From: Kitasatospora phosalacinea
GTDB lineage: Bacteria > Actinomycetota > Actinomycetes > Streptomycetales > Streptomycetaceae
Assembly (NCBI RefSeq): GCF_030268885.1
Contig: NZ_BSSA01000008.1
Span: 186,001 to 250,000 of the forward strand
Direction: 5' to 3'
Length of the DNA: 64,000 bases
Part shown: piece after piece, positions 56,837 to 64,000 of the stretch
Position numbering within the stretch: the first letter of the stretch is position 1
Layout of the letters: every line of letters begins with the position of its first letter
The notes under the pieces: model-generated
What the model saw: the letters and a program-made list of their open reading frames with translations, nothing else
Told to the model about the DNA's origin: nothing
Databases searched by the model: none
Program-made: the position numbers and the translations under genes

Positions 56837-58140
56837 GTGCCGGGAACCGTCCAGTCGAATCGGGCCTTGATGGCGTCGCCGTGGCCGGGCAGGTCCTCGG
56901 CCTCGGACAGGTTGACCACGTGCGCGGCGATCCCGGCCAGCGCCTCGCGGTCGTACTCGACGACCTGGACGCCGCGCAGGAAGGTCTGCACGGACAGGCC
57001 GGAGGAGTGGCAGGCGCAGCCGCCGGTGGGCAGCACGTGGTTGGAGCCGGCCGCGTAGTCGCCCAGCGAGACGGGGGTGAAGCGGCCGAGGAAGATCGCG
57101 CCCGCGTTGCGGACCCGCTCGGAGACGGCGTGCGGGTCGGCGGTCTGGATCTCCAGGTGCTCGGCGGCGTAGGCGTTGACCACGGCCAGGCCCTGCTCCA
57201 GGTCGTCGACCAGGATGATCCCGGACTGCGGGCCGCCGAGCGCCTCGGCCACCCGCTCGGAGTGCCGGGTGCGGGCGACCTGCGCCTTCAGCTCGGCCTC
57301 CACCGCGTCGGCCAGCAGCGGCGAGGCGGTGACCAGCACGGAGCCGGAGGTGGGGCCGTGCTCGGCCTGGCTGATCAGGTCGGCGGCGACCTCCGCGGCG
57401 TCCGCGGTGTCGTCGGCGAGGACCATGATCTCGGTCGGGCCGGCCTCCGAGTCGATGCCGATCCGGCCCGCGAACAGACGCTTGGCGGCGGCGACGTAGA
57501 TGTTGCCGGGGCCGGTGACCAGGTTGACCGGCGCGCACTCCTCGGTGCCGAGGGCGAACATCGCCACCGCCTGGGCGCCGCCGACCGCGTAGACCTCGTC
57601 GACGCCGAGCAGCGCGCAGGCGGCCAGGATGGTCGGGTGGACGCGGCCGCCGAACGCCTTCTGCGGCGGGGAGGTGACGGCGATCCCGGCCACCCCGGCC
57701 TCCTGGGCGGGCACCACGTTCATCACCACGGAGGACGGGTAGACGGCGAGGCCGCCGGGCACGTACAGGCCGACCCGGTCGACCGGCACCCAGCGCTGGG
57801 TGACGGTGCCGCCGGGCACCACCCGCGTGGTGTGCCCGACCCGGCGCTGGTCGGCGTGGACGGCGCGGGCGCGGCGGATCGACTCCTCCAGGGCGGCGCG
57901 GACCTTCGGGTCCAGCTGCTCCAGCGCCTCGGCGATCTGCCCGGCCGGGACGCGGGTCGACTCCAGCCGGACGCCGTCGAAGCGCTCGGTGATCTCGATC
58001 AGCGCCGCGACCCCGCGATGGCGCACGTCCTCCGCGATCGGCCGGACCTTCTCCAGGGCGGCTTCGACGTCGAACTCGGCACGGGGCAGCACGTCGCGCG
58101 GGTCCGTGGAGGAGCCGCGGAGGTCGATTCGAGAGATCAC
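56833..58140 (-). CDS. hisD: Histidinol dehydrogenase
   Basis: 435-aa NAD- and zinc-dependent enzyme for the last two steps of histidine synthesis. Motifs include [21 protein letters not shown] compressed, [17 protein letters not shown], the catalytic AEHGPTSGS and YAAEHLEI segments, and SNHVLPTGG with the zinc/His ligands. The GTG start (58140) is the first codon of the operon; a TACACT-like -10 is only about 10 nt upstream, so a leaderless or very short-leader mRNA is possible. The following genes overlap or almost touch down to hisF. Confidence 0.97.
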   Translation of the reverse strand: MISRIDLRGSSTDPRDVLPRAEFDVEAALEKVRPIAEDVRHRGVAALIEITERFDGVRLESTRVPAGQIAEALEQLDPKVRAALEESIRRARAVHADQRRVGHTTRVVPGGTVTQRWVPVDRVGLYVPGGLAVYPSSVVMNVVPAQEAGVAGIAVTSPPQKAFGGRVHPTILAACALLGVDEVYAVGGAQAVAMFALGTEECAPVNLVTGPGNIYVAAAKRLFAGRIGIDSEAGPTEIMVLADDTADAAEVAADLISQAEHGPTSGSVLVTASPLLADAVEAELKAQVARTRHSERVAEALGGPQSGIILVDDLEQGLAVVNAYAAEHLEIQTADPHAVSERVRNAGAIFLGRFTPVSLGDYAAGSNHVLPTGGCACHSSGLSVQTFLRGVQVVEYDREALAGIAAHVVNLSEAEDLPGHGDAIKARFDWTVPGT

Positions 58141-58234
58141 AGGCCCAAGTGTAAGGAGTGGCGAAAAGCGACAGCCCGGCATTTCAGTCCGTGATACGAA
58201 GGGTGAGACGGAACCAAGATCATCAGGGGGAGCG

Positions 58235-59887
58235 GTGGAGCAGGCGCCGGACGACTGGACCGACACCGAGCGCGGCCTGTGGGACGCCTTCCGGCACGGC
58301 GAGGTGTACGACCTGCGGGCCGGGGACGGGCCCGCCGAACTGCTGCTGCCCGCCCCCGCCGGGCAGGCCGTGCGCCCCGACGGCGAGGGCCTCGGCCCCG
58401 ACGACCCGTTCACCGCCGCCGCGTGGGGCCCGGAGCGCACCGTCCGCGCCGAGGTGATCGCCCGGCTGCTGCTGCACGGCCCGGAGGCCGCCCCCGGCAA
58501 GGTCACCGCGCTCAAGCTCACCGGCGCCCGGATCACCGGCGAGTTCACCCTGGCGGGCGGCCGGATCGGCTGCTACGTCGAGTTCCAGCTCTGCCGCTTC
58601 GAACGCAAGCTGCTGCTCTCCGAGGCCACCGCGGGCACCCTGCGGATCGTCTCCTGCGCCCTCCCCCGGCTGGAGGCGTCCCGGCTGGCCAGCGAGGGCG
58701 ACGTCCACCTCGCCCGCTGCGGCATACCCGGCGGCATCCGCCTCACCGACGCCCGGATCGGCACCGACCTGCTGCTCAACCAGACCGCCGTCGGCCCCGA
58801 CGCGTACGGGCGGGCGGTCTCCGCCGACGGGATCGCGATCAACCAGGACTGCGAGGCCGAGCGCCTCGACCTGCTGGGCGAGCTCAGCCTGCGCTCGGCC
58901 CGGATCGGCGGCCGCCTCTCGCTGCGCGGCGGCTCGCTGCGGGCCGTCGGCGCCCACAACCCGAACGCGCTCAACGCGGCCCGGATCACCGTCGGCCACA
59001 CCCTGTACCTGTCGGGTTCCGAGGACGCCAACTGGACGGGCTCGCGCAGCGTCTACGGCTCCGGCTACGGCGAGTCCACCTTCACCGGCGACCACGGGGA
59101 CACCACCCACACGCCGTTCCGCTCCTGGGGCAAGGTCCGGCTCTCCGACGGGCGCTTCGACAACGCCTGCCTGATCACCGGCGCCGAGTTCCACCTCGGC
59201 GAGGGCGAGGAGCTCGCGCTCAGCCGGATCCAGACCCCCGAGCTCCGCTTCACCTGCGACACCCCGCCCACCGGCACCGTCAGCCTCAACCGGGCCCGGA
59301 TCGGCAACCTGGTCGACGCCCCCTCCGCCTGGCCCACCGAGCACCACGTCTCGCTGACCGGCTTCAGCTACGAGTCGCTCCGCCCCGCCGTGCCCTTCCC
59401 GCTGGAGCGCCGGATCGCCTGGGTCGACTCCGGCCAGGAGTTCCGCCCCGAGGCGTACGAGCAGCTCGCCGCCGCCCTGCGCCGCGACGGCGCCGACGAG
59501 GACGCCCGCACCGTCCTGTACGCCAAGCAGCGCCGCCGCCGCCGCACCCTGCCGCTGCCCGGCCGGCTCTGGGGCCACCTCCAGGACGCCGCCGTCGGCT
59601 ACGGCTACCGCCCCGGCCGGGCCGCCACCTGGCTGGTCCTCGCCTGGCTGCTCGGCACCGCCTACTTCGCCGAACACAGGCCCGCGCCGGTCAAGCCGGA
59701 CGAGTCCGTGCTGTGGAACCCGGCCCTGTACGCGGCCGGCAAGGTCCTCCCGCTGATCGACCTCGGCCAGAACGGCTGGAACCCCGACCGCCCCGGCCAG
59801 TGGGTCGCCACCGCCCTCGTGCTGACCGGCTGGGTGCTCGCCACCACCGCCGTCGCGGGCGTCACCAGGCTGCTCCAGCGCGGCTGA
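58235..59887 (+). CDS. Membrane-anchored repeat protein, unknown function
   Basis: 550-aa protein. After an acidic start it carries many strand-type repeats of the general form LxLxGARIxGxLxL ([51 protein letters not shown]), pointing to a right-handed beta-helix similar to pentapeptide-repeat proteins. The last ~90 residues contain two transmembrane helices (about 463-479 and 524-544). Streptomyces homologues are often labelled membrane-associated oxidoreductase, but no cofactor motif is visible. The GTG at 58235 has GGGGGAG upstream. It is divergent from hisD. Confidence 0.8.
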   Translation: MEQAPDDWTDTERGLWDAFRHGEVYDLRAGDGPAELLLPAPAGQAVRPDGEGLGPDDPFTAAAWGPERTVRAEVIARLLLHGPEAAPGKVTALKLTGARITGEFTLAGGRIGCYVEFQLCRFERKLLLSEATAGTLRIVSCALPRLEASRLASEGDVHLARCGIPGGIRLTDARIGTDLLLNQTAVGPDAYGRAVSADGIAINQDCEAERLDLLGELSLRSARIGGRLSLRGGSLRAVGAHNPNALNAARITVGHTLYLSGSEDANWTGSRSVYGSGYGESTFTGDHGDTTHTPFRSWGKVRLSDGRFDNACLITGAEFHLGEGEELALSRIQTPELRFTCDTPPTGTVSLNRARIGNLVDAPSAWPTEHHVSLTGFSYESLRPAVPFPLERRIAWVDSGQEFRPEAYEQLAAALRRDGADEDARTVLYAKQRRRRRTLPLPGRLWGHLQDAAVGYGYRPGRAATWLVLAWLLGTAYFAEHRPAPVKPDESVLWNPALYAAGKVLPLIDLGQNGWNPDRPGQWVATALVLTGWVLATTAVAGVTRLLQRG

Positions 59888-59949
59888 CGCCCCCGGCCGG
59901 GGACGAACTGCGGCGCGGCGGCGGCCCGCCGCCAACTACGCTGTCCGCC

Positions 59950-60678
59950 GTGACTGATCGGCTCCCGCTCTTCCCGCTGAACACGGTCCTGTACCCGGGC
60001 CTGGTGATGCCCCTGCACGTCTTCGAGGAGCGCTACCGCCGCTTGGTCGCCGACCTGCTGCAGCAGCCCGAGGACGCCCCGCGCCGCTTCGGCGTGGTCG
60101 CGATCAAGGACGGCCGGGAGACCGCGCCCGTCCGCGAACTCGACGACCCGGCAGGCCCGTTGGACGGCATCGGCACGCCCGGCGGCGACCCGCTGGACGC
60201 CCTCTACCCGGTCGGCTGCGTCGCCGACGTGGCCTCCGTCCGGGAGCAGCCCGAGGGCCGCTACGAGCTCCTGGTCACCGGCACCACCCGGTTCCGGCTG
60301 CGCGCCCTCGACGCCACCGGCCCCTACCTGGTCGGCGAGGTCTCCGTCCTGCCCGAGGAGCCCGGCGAGGGCTCCGGCGCGCTCGCCGCGGGCGTGGAAC
60401 GCGCCTTCCGCACCTACCAGAAGCGCCTGGCCGGGGCCCGCGAGGCCACCCTCAGCGGCGAAGCCGAGCTCCCCGACGACCCGCAGGTCCTCTCCTATCT
60501 GGTCGCCGCCGCCACCTCGCTCCCCACCAAGGTCAAGCAGGAGCTCCTCGCCTGCCCCGACAACGCCCAGCGGCTCACCCGCGAACTCGCCCTGCTCCGC
60601 CACGAGAGCGCGGTCCTCGCCAAACTCCCCTCCCTGCCCGCCGTCGACCTCACCCGCCAGGCGTTCAGCCCCAACTGA
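59950..60678 (+). CDS. LON substrate-binding domain protein
   Basis: 242-aa protein consisting of the N-terminal LON domain only, without the AAA ATPase or protease parts. LPLFPLNTVLYPGLVMPLHVFEERYRRLV is the hallmark, followed by FGVVAIKDGRE and a GRYELLVTGTTRFRL strand, then a helical C-terminus. Such stand-alone LON proteins are widespread, with unknown function, perhaps adaptor-like. The start GTG 59950 precedes the conserved motif. The downstream ybaK gene starts 10 nt after the stop. Confidence 0.92.
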   Translation: MTDRLPLFPLNTVLYPGLVMPLHVFEERYRRLVADLLQQPEDAPRRFGVVAIKDGRETAPVRELDDPAGPLDGIGTPGGDPLDALYPVGCVADVASVREQPEGRYELLVTGTTRFRLRALDATGPYLVGEVSVLPEEPGEGSGALAAGVERAFRTYQKRLAGAREATLSGEAELPDDPQVLSYLVAAATSLPTKVKQELLACPDNAQRLTRELALLRHESAVLAKLPSLPAVDLTRQAFSPN

Positions 60679-60688
60679 GGACCCCCCC

Positions 60689-61180
60689 TTGGCCAAGAAG
60701 AAGACCACCGGCGGCACCCCCGCCACCGTCGCCCTCGACACCGCGGGCGTCCCGTTCACCGTCCACGAGTACGCCCACGACCCGGCCGCCGCCTCGTACG
60801 GCGCCGAGGCCGCCGAGGCGATGGGCGTCTCCCCCGACCGGGTGTTCAAGACCCTGCTCGCCGAGACCGACGGCACCCTCGCCGTCGCCGTCGTCCCGGT
60901 CTCCGGCCAGCTCGACCTCAAGGCCCTCGCCGCCGCCCTCGGCACCAAGCGCGCCGCCATGGCCGACCCGGCCGCCGCCGAACGCTCCACCGGCTACGTG
61001 GTCGGCGGCATCTCCCCGCTCGGCCAGCGCCGCAAGCTGCGCACCGTCGTCGACTCCGGCGCCCTCGCCCACCCCACCGTCTTCGTCTCCGCGGGCAAAC
61101 GCGGCACCGAGGTCGAACTCGCCCCCGCCGACCTCGTCCGCCTCACCGCGGCCCTCACCGCCCCCATCGCGAAGCCCTGA
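60689..61180 (+). CDS. ybaK: Cys-tRNA(Pro)/Cys-tRNA(Cys) deacylase YbaK/EbsC
   Basis: 163-aa editing protein that hydrolyses Cys mischarged on tRNA-Pro. Motifs include VPFTVHEYAHDP, GVSPDRVFKTLLAET with the catalytic Lys, and a C-terminal GGISPLGQRRKLRTVVD and GKRGTEVELAPADLVRL. The start is TTG 60689; GAGGA lies 7 nt upstream and the next candidate start is within the fold. It is probably co-transcribed with the LON-domain gene. Confidence 0.93.
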   Translation: MAKKKTTGGTPATVALDTAGVPFTVHEYAHDPAAASYGAEAAEAMGVSPDRVFKTLLAETDGTLAVAVVPVSGQLDLKALAAALGTKRAAMADPAAAERSTGYVVGGISPLGQRRKLRTVVDSGALAHPTVFVSAGKRGTEVELAPADLVRLTAALTAPIAKP

Positions 61181-61210
61181 GCGGGCGCCCCGCCAGAGAG
61201 CGCACCGTCA

Positions 61211-61329
61211 GGGGCGCGGGGAACTGCGCGCAGCGGGAGTGGACCGTCAGCAAGATCGCGAAGGAAGCAGTGACCCGCCGCCCCCTCGCGGCCCCGCTGC
61301 GCGTGCCTGCCCGCTCGCGCAGTTCCCGC
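61211..61329. repeat. Dispersed palindromic repeat pair
   Basis: GCGGGGAACTGCGCG at 61216-61230 and its near-complement CGCGCAGTTCCCGC at 61316-61329 (one C missing) flank about 85 nt. I recognise the GGGGCGCGGGGAACTGCGCG type element (61211-61230) as common in streptomycete intergenic regions. It fills the gap between converging ybaK and the DUF2567 gene and may act as a terminator. Confidence 0.55.
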
Positions 61330-61343
61330 AGCCCGTCAGCCGG

Positions 61344-62003
61344 TCACCCCTTGTCGAGCGGAGGCCCTTGCCCCGGCGCCGCGGGCCCCGGCGTCGCCCA
61401 GTACGGCGGCCGGTCCGGCTCCCGCTTCCCGAAGGCCGCGGAGAGGAAGAGCAGCACGATCATCGCCGTCATCGGCCAGACCATCAGCGCCCCCTTCGCG
61501 GTGAGCTCCAGCGGCCCGTCGAAGGTGCCGCCGTTGCCGACCGAGAGCGCGTGGGCCCGCAGGTCGGGGGTGGCGCCGAGGTGGGTGCCGAGCTGCCAGG
61601 CGATCACCGAGCCGAGCAGGCCGCCCGCGGCCAGGCCGACCGCGACGGCGATGCCGCCGCCGCGGGCCCGGGTCCACAGGAAGGCGCCCAGCGAGGTGAG
61701 CACGCCGAGCCCGAGCCCCAGCAGGGAGAAGACGCCGACCGCGCCGATCAGCTCCTCGCCCTCCGGGTCGCGGTAGAGGATGTGGTTGTCCTGGACGGCG
61801 TAGCCGACCCGGGGGGCGAGCCAGAGCCACAGCAGCCCGAGGACGACGCCGAGGACCGCCCCGGCGGCGGTGACGACCGCTCCGATCCGCAGTTCGGGGC
61901 CGAGCGGCGGCCGCTCCGCCCGGGCGGGCGGCTGCGGCGGGAAGACCGGGGCGTAGGGGTCCGGCCCGGGCGTGCTGCCCGCAGGTGTGTTCGGTACGGT
62001 CAC
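61344..62003 (-). CDS. DUF2567 membrane protein
   Basis: 219-aa membrane protein with a Pro-rich cytoplasmic N-terminus and four hydrophobic helices beginning at about 38 (LRIGAVVTAAGAVLGVVLGLLWLWLAP compressed). Between helices one and two an outside loop includes YRDPEGEELIG, a conserved feature of the DUF2567 family. Function is unknown. The start is GTG 62003. It lies downstream of the ABC exporter genes on the same strand, 94 nt after the permease stop. Confidence 0.85.
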   Translation of the reverse strand: MTVPNTPAGSTPGPDPYAPVFPPQPPARAERPPLGPELRIGAVVTAAGAVLGVVLGLLWLWLAPRVGYAVQDNHILYRDPEGEELIGAVGVFSLLGLGLGVLTSLGAFLWTRARGGGIAVAVGLAAGGLLGSVIAWQLGTHLGATPDLRAHALSVGNGGTFDGPLELTAKGALMVWPMTAMIVLLFLSAAFGKREPDRPPYWATPGPAAPGQGPPLDKG

Positions 62004-62097
62004 GACCCCATCGTTTCACGACGGGCCCGGAAGCTGTCGATCTCCGCCGGGCAACGACCGCGTGCGGAACCCGCGGCCCCCGCGGCCCCGGCCGCCC

Positions 62098-62892
62098 TCA
62101 GCGCGCCGCCCGCCGGTACGCCCAGGTGGCGAGGGTCAGCGCGACCAGGCCGACCGCGCCGCAGACGCCGAGGTCGAGCAGGACGCGGGCCCAGTCGGGG
62201 TGCGGGGCGAAGGTGAGGGCGAAGGCGTCCACCCCGTAGCTGGAGGGGAGCAGGTCGCGCAGCCACTGCACCGGCCCGGGCAGCCGGGAGGCGGGCAGGA
62301 CGCCGAGCAGCAGGGCCGCGGACATGCCGAGCTGTCCGGCGAGGGTGGCCAGCTCCTGGCGGGGGGCGAGCAGCCCGAGCGCGGCGCCGAGCCCGGCGAG
62401 CGCGGCACCGGCGAGCGGGACGACGGCGAGCAGGATCCACAGCCGGGCGACCGGCAGGTCGAACATCCAGCTGCCGATCCCGGCCGTCACGAGGACCCCG
62501 GGGACGGTGAAGGAGGCGTACGCGGCGGCGGTGCCGAGGACCACGGAGGCGGGCGGCACCGGCAGGGTCGCGTAGTGGTCGAGGCCGCCGGTGGCGCGGA
62601 GCCTGCCGAAGTACTGGGCGAGCAGGTTGAGCGCGACGAAGGCGACCACCAGGACGGCGGAGCCCGCCACCACGGCGTGCGCGGAGGGGTTGTCGCCGGG
62701 GTCGACGACCCCGCGCATCATGACCAGGATGCCGACGGACTGGAAGGTCGCGACGAACAGCAGCGGGATCCGGGAGACCTTGGCGCGGGCCAGCTGGGCC
62801 CGGTAGACCGCGGCCAGCGCGGGCAGCAGCCGGGCGGCGGGGGCGAGCGGGGCGGGGGCGGTGGCGACGGCGGGGGTGTCGAGCAGCGTCAT
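62098..62892 (-). CDS. ABC-2-type exporter permease
   Basis: 264-aa membrane subunit with six hydrophobic helices, of the drug/polysaccharide exporter class. The N-terminal hydrophilic segment leads into VYRAQLARAKVSRIPLLFVATFQSVGI. The typical ABC-2 C-terminal motif appears as PGPVQWLRDLLPSSYGVDAFALTF. The start ATG 62892 overlaps the ATPase stop by 4 nt, showing a two-gene transporter. The exported substrate is unknown. Confidence 0.9.
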   Translation of the reverse strand: MTLLDTPAVATAPAPLAPAARLLPALAAVYRAQLARAKVSRIPLLFVATFQSVGILVMMRGVVDPGDNPSAHAVVAGSAVLVVAFVALNLLAQYFGRLRATGGLDHYATLPVPPASVVLGTAAAYASFTVPGVLVTAGIGSWMFDLPVARLWILLAVVPLAGAALAGLGAALGLLAPRQELATLAGQLGMSAALLLGVLPASRLPGPVQWLRDLLPSSYGVDAFALTFAPHPDWARVLLDLGVCGAVGLVALTLATWAYRRAAR

Positions 62893-63854
62893 CGGGCGAG
62901 TCCTCCGGTCCGGCCGCCGAGCCGGAGGTAGGCGTCCTCCAGGGTGGGGGTGGCGAGGGTGAAGTCGTCGAGGGCGGCGAAGGCGGGGCCGGTGGTGACG
63001 GCGGCGACCAGTTCGCGGGCCTCGTCGGGGGTGGTGCGCAGGGTCCAGCGGCGGCCGGTGCGCTCGGCGCGTTCGGCGAGCGCGGCGACGGCGGGGACGG
63101 TGAGCGGGGCGTCGGTGCGCCAGACCAGGTCGAGCCGGACGTGGCCGTCGACGAGGGCCTTGAGGCCGCCGGGCGTGTCGCAGGCGATGACCCGGCCCGC
63201 GTCGATCACGGCGACCCGGTCGAGGACGGTCTCGGCCTCGATGACGTTGTGGGTGACCAGCAGCACGGTGGTGCCGCGTTCGGCCCGGCGGCGGTCGACG
63301 GCGCTCCAGACCGCGCGGCGGGCGACGGGGTCCATGCCGGTGGTGGGTTCGTCCAGGACGAGCAGCGGGCGTTCGCCGACCAGGACGGCGGCGAAGCAGG
63401 CGAGGCGGCGCTGGCCGCCGGAGAGCTTGGCGAGCGGGCGGTGGGCGATCGCCTCCAGGCCGAGCTCGGTGACCACCTCGGCGGTCTCGGCGCGGGCGGC
63501 GGCCCGGGTGAGGCCGCGCAGGCGGCCGGTGGTCTCGGCGGCCAGGGCGACGGTGAGCTCGTCGAGGGCGGTGGACTCCTGGCCGAGGTAGCCGAGCAGC
63601 CGGGCGGCCCGCTCGGGGTGCCGGACGACGTCGTGGCCGAGCAGCTCGATGCGCCCGGCGTCGGGGCGGAGCAGGCCGGTGAGCTGGCGCACCAGGGTGG
63701 ACTTCCCGGCGCCGTTGGGGCCGAGCAGGCCGAAGACCTCGCCGCGCCGGACGTCGAGGTCGATGCCGTCGTTGGCCCTGACCTCGGTGCCGCCCGTCCG
63801 GTAGGTCTTGACCAGGCCGCTGACCGTGCAGCAGCCCTGAGGTGCCTTGCTCAC
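62889..63854 (-). CDS. ABC exporter ATPase subunit
   Basis: 321-aa ATPase of the DrrA-like class. Walker A GPNGAGKST is at 45-53, the signature LSGGQRRLACFAAVL, Walker B LLVLDEPTTGMDP and the switch His in LVTHNVIEAE are all intact. A C-terminal extension (about 225-321), typical of DrrA/CcmA-type ATPases, ends LEDAYLRLGG. The start is GTG 63854. Together with the following permease it forms a complete exporter. Confidence 0.94.
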   Translation of the reverse strand: MSKAPQGCCTVSGLVKTYRTGGTEVRANDGIDLDVRRGEVFGLLGPNGAGKSTLVRQLTGLLRPDAGRIELLGHDVVRHPERAARLLGYLGQESTALDELTVALAAETTGRLRGLTRAAARAETAEVVTELGLEAIAHRPLAKLSGGQRRLACFAAVLVGERPLLVLDEPTTGMDPVARRAVWSAVDRRRAERGTTVLLVTHNVIEAETVLDRVAVIDAGRVIACDTPGGLKALVDGHVRLDLVWRTDAPLTVPAVAALAERAERTGRRWTLRTTPDEARELVAAVTTGPAFAALDDFTLATPTLEDAYLRLGGRTGGLAR

Positions 63855-63920
63855 GTCGGAAGACTCTACGCGCCGTAAGGGGCGTTCCGGACACGCGGGG
63901 TCCGGGCGGCGCCCCGGGCG

Positions 63921-64000
63921 TCAGTCCTCCTGCCGGGCCTCCGGGGGGTGCCGGGCGTCGGGGACGCGGGCGGCGAGCTCCTTCCAGAAGCCCTCCCGGA
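63921..64000 (-). CDS. 3' end of an unidentified gene (window edge)
   Basis: An open frame enters from the window end and stops at TGA 63923-63921. The last residues read REGFWKELAARVPDARHPPE followed by ARQED. Codon use fits a real gene and it lies 66 nt before the exporter ATPase on the same strand. With 25 residues the product cannot be identified. Confidence 0.45.
   Translation of the reverse strand, partial: REGFWKELAARVPDARHPPEARQED

Overview
The window is a GC-rich chromosomal segment of a Streptomyces-type actinomycete (Streptomyces or the close genus Kitasatospora). The evidence is very strong G/C bias at third codon positions, many GTG and TTG starts, genes coupled by ATGA/GTGA overlaps, a SCO-like gene order (rpsA-polA-liv-pdtaR-pyk-gltBD-lgt-trp-his), the Streptomyces-specific small gene trpM, and PriA used in place of TrpF. 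It looks like core chromosome: no insertion sequence, prophage, integrase, CRISPR array or resistance cassette was seen. The genus cannot be fixed from sequence reading alone.

Layout. 1-9.4 kb: the 5' part of rpsA (window edge) with its own promoter, a methyltransferase-hrpB helicase pair, a secreted Pro/Ser-rich protein, a GNAT acetyltransferase, polA and a hotdog thioesterase. 9.5-16.3 kb: a membrane protein, then a complete branched-chain amino-acid ABC importer (binding lipoprotein, livH, livM, livG, livF) closed by a bidirectional terminator. 16.3-20.8 kb: the ANTAR response regulator pdtaR, a tRNA with anticodon CAA, two tandem paralogous lipoproteins and pyk. 21-29.7 kb: a Tat-exported 5'-nucleotidase, a lipoprotein, an aldehyde dehydrogenase beside an XRE/DUF5753 regulator, and a large LuxR (LAL) regulator divergent from a SnoaL-like protein. 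29.7-36.4 kb: gltD and gltB behind a strong promoter and a ~370-nt leader that carries a leaderless 16-codon ORF and a hairpin.

36.4-47.2 kb: a VIT1/CCC1 metal transporter, lgt, a DsbA-like thiol oxidoreductase with a MauE partner, then the tryptophan cluster read leftwards (hisI, trpE, three small membrane proteins, trpC, trpM, trpB, trpA), ending in a 21-bp perfect hairpin. 47.3-52.4 kb: accessory material, including an EspC-like/WXG100-like pair that resembles type VII secretion substrates, a septum-formation-like protein, a TIGR03085 protein and a VOC protein. 52.4-58.1 kb: the histidine operon hisD-hisC-hisB-(47-aa membrane protein)-hisH-priA-ridA-hisF, almost fully overlapping. 58.2-64 kb: a membrane-anchored repeat protein, a LON-domain protein, YbaK, a DUF2567 protein, an ABC-2-type exporter and the 3' end of one more gene at the window edge.

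How it fits together: nitrogen assimilation (GltBD) sits beside tryptophan and histidine synthesis, with PriA serving both pathways because no trpF is present in the trp cluster. The most interesting items for follow-up are the gltB leader, the class-I-shaped tRNA with a Leu anticodon, the near-identical tract shared by the two lipoproteins, and the EspC/WXG pair.
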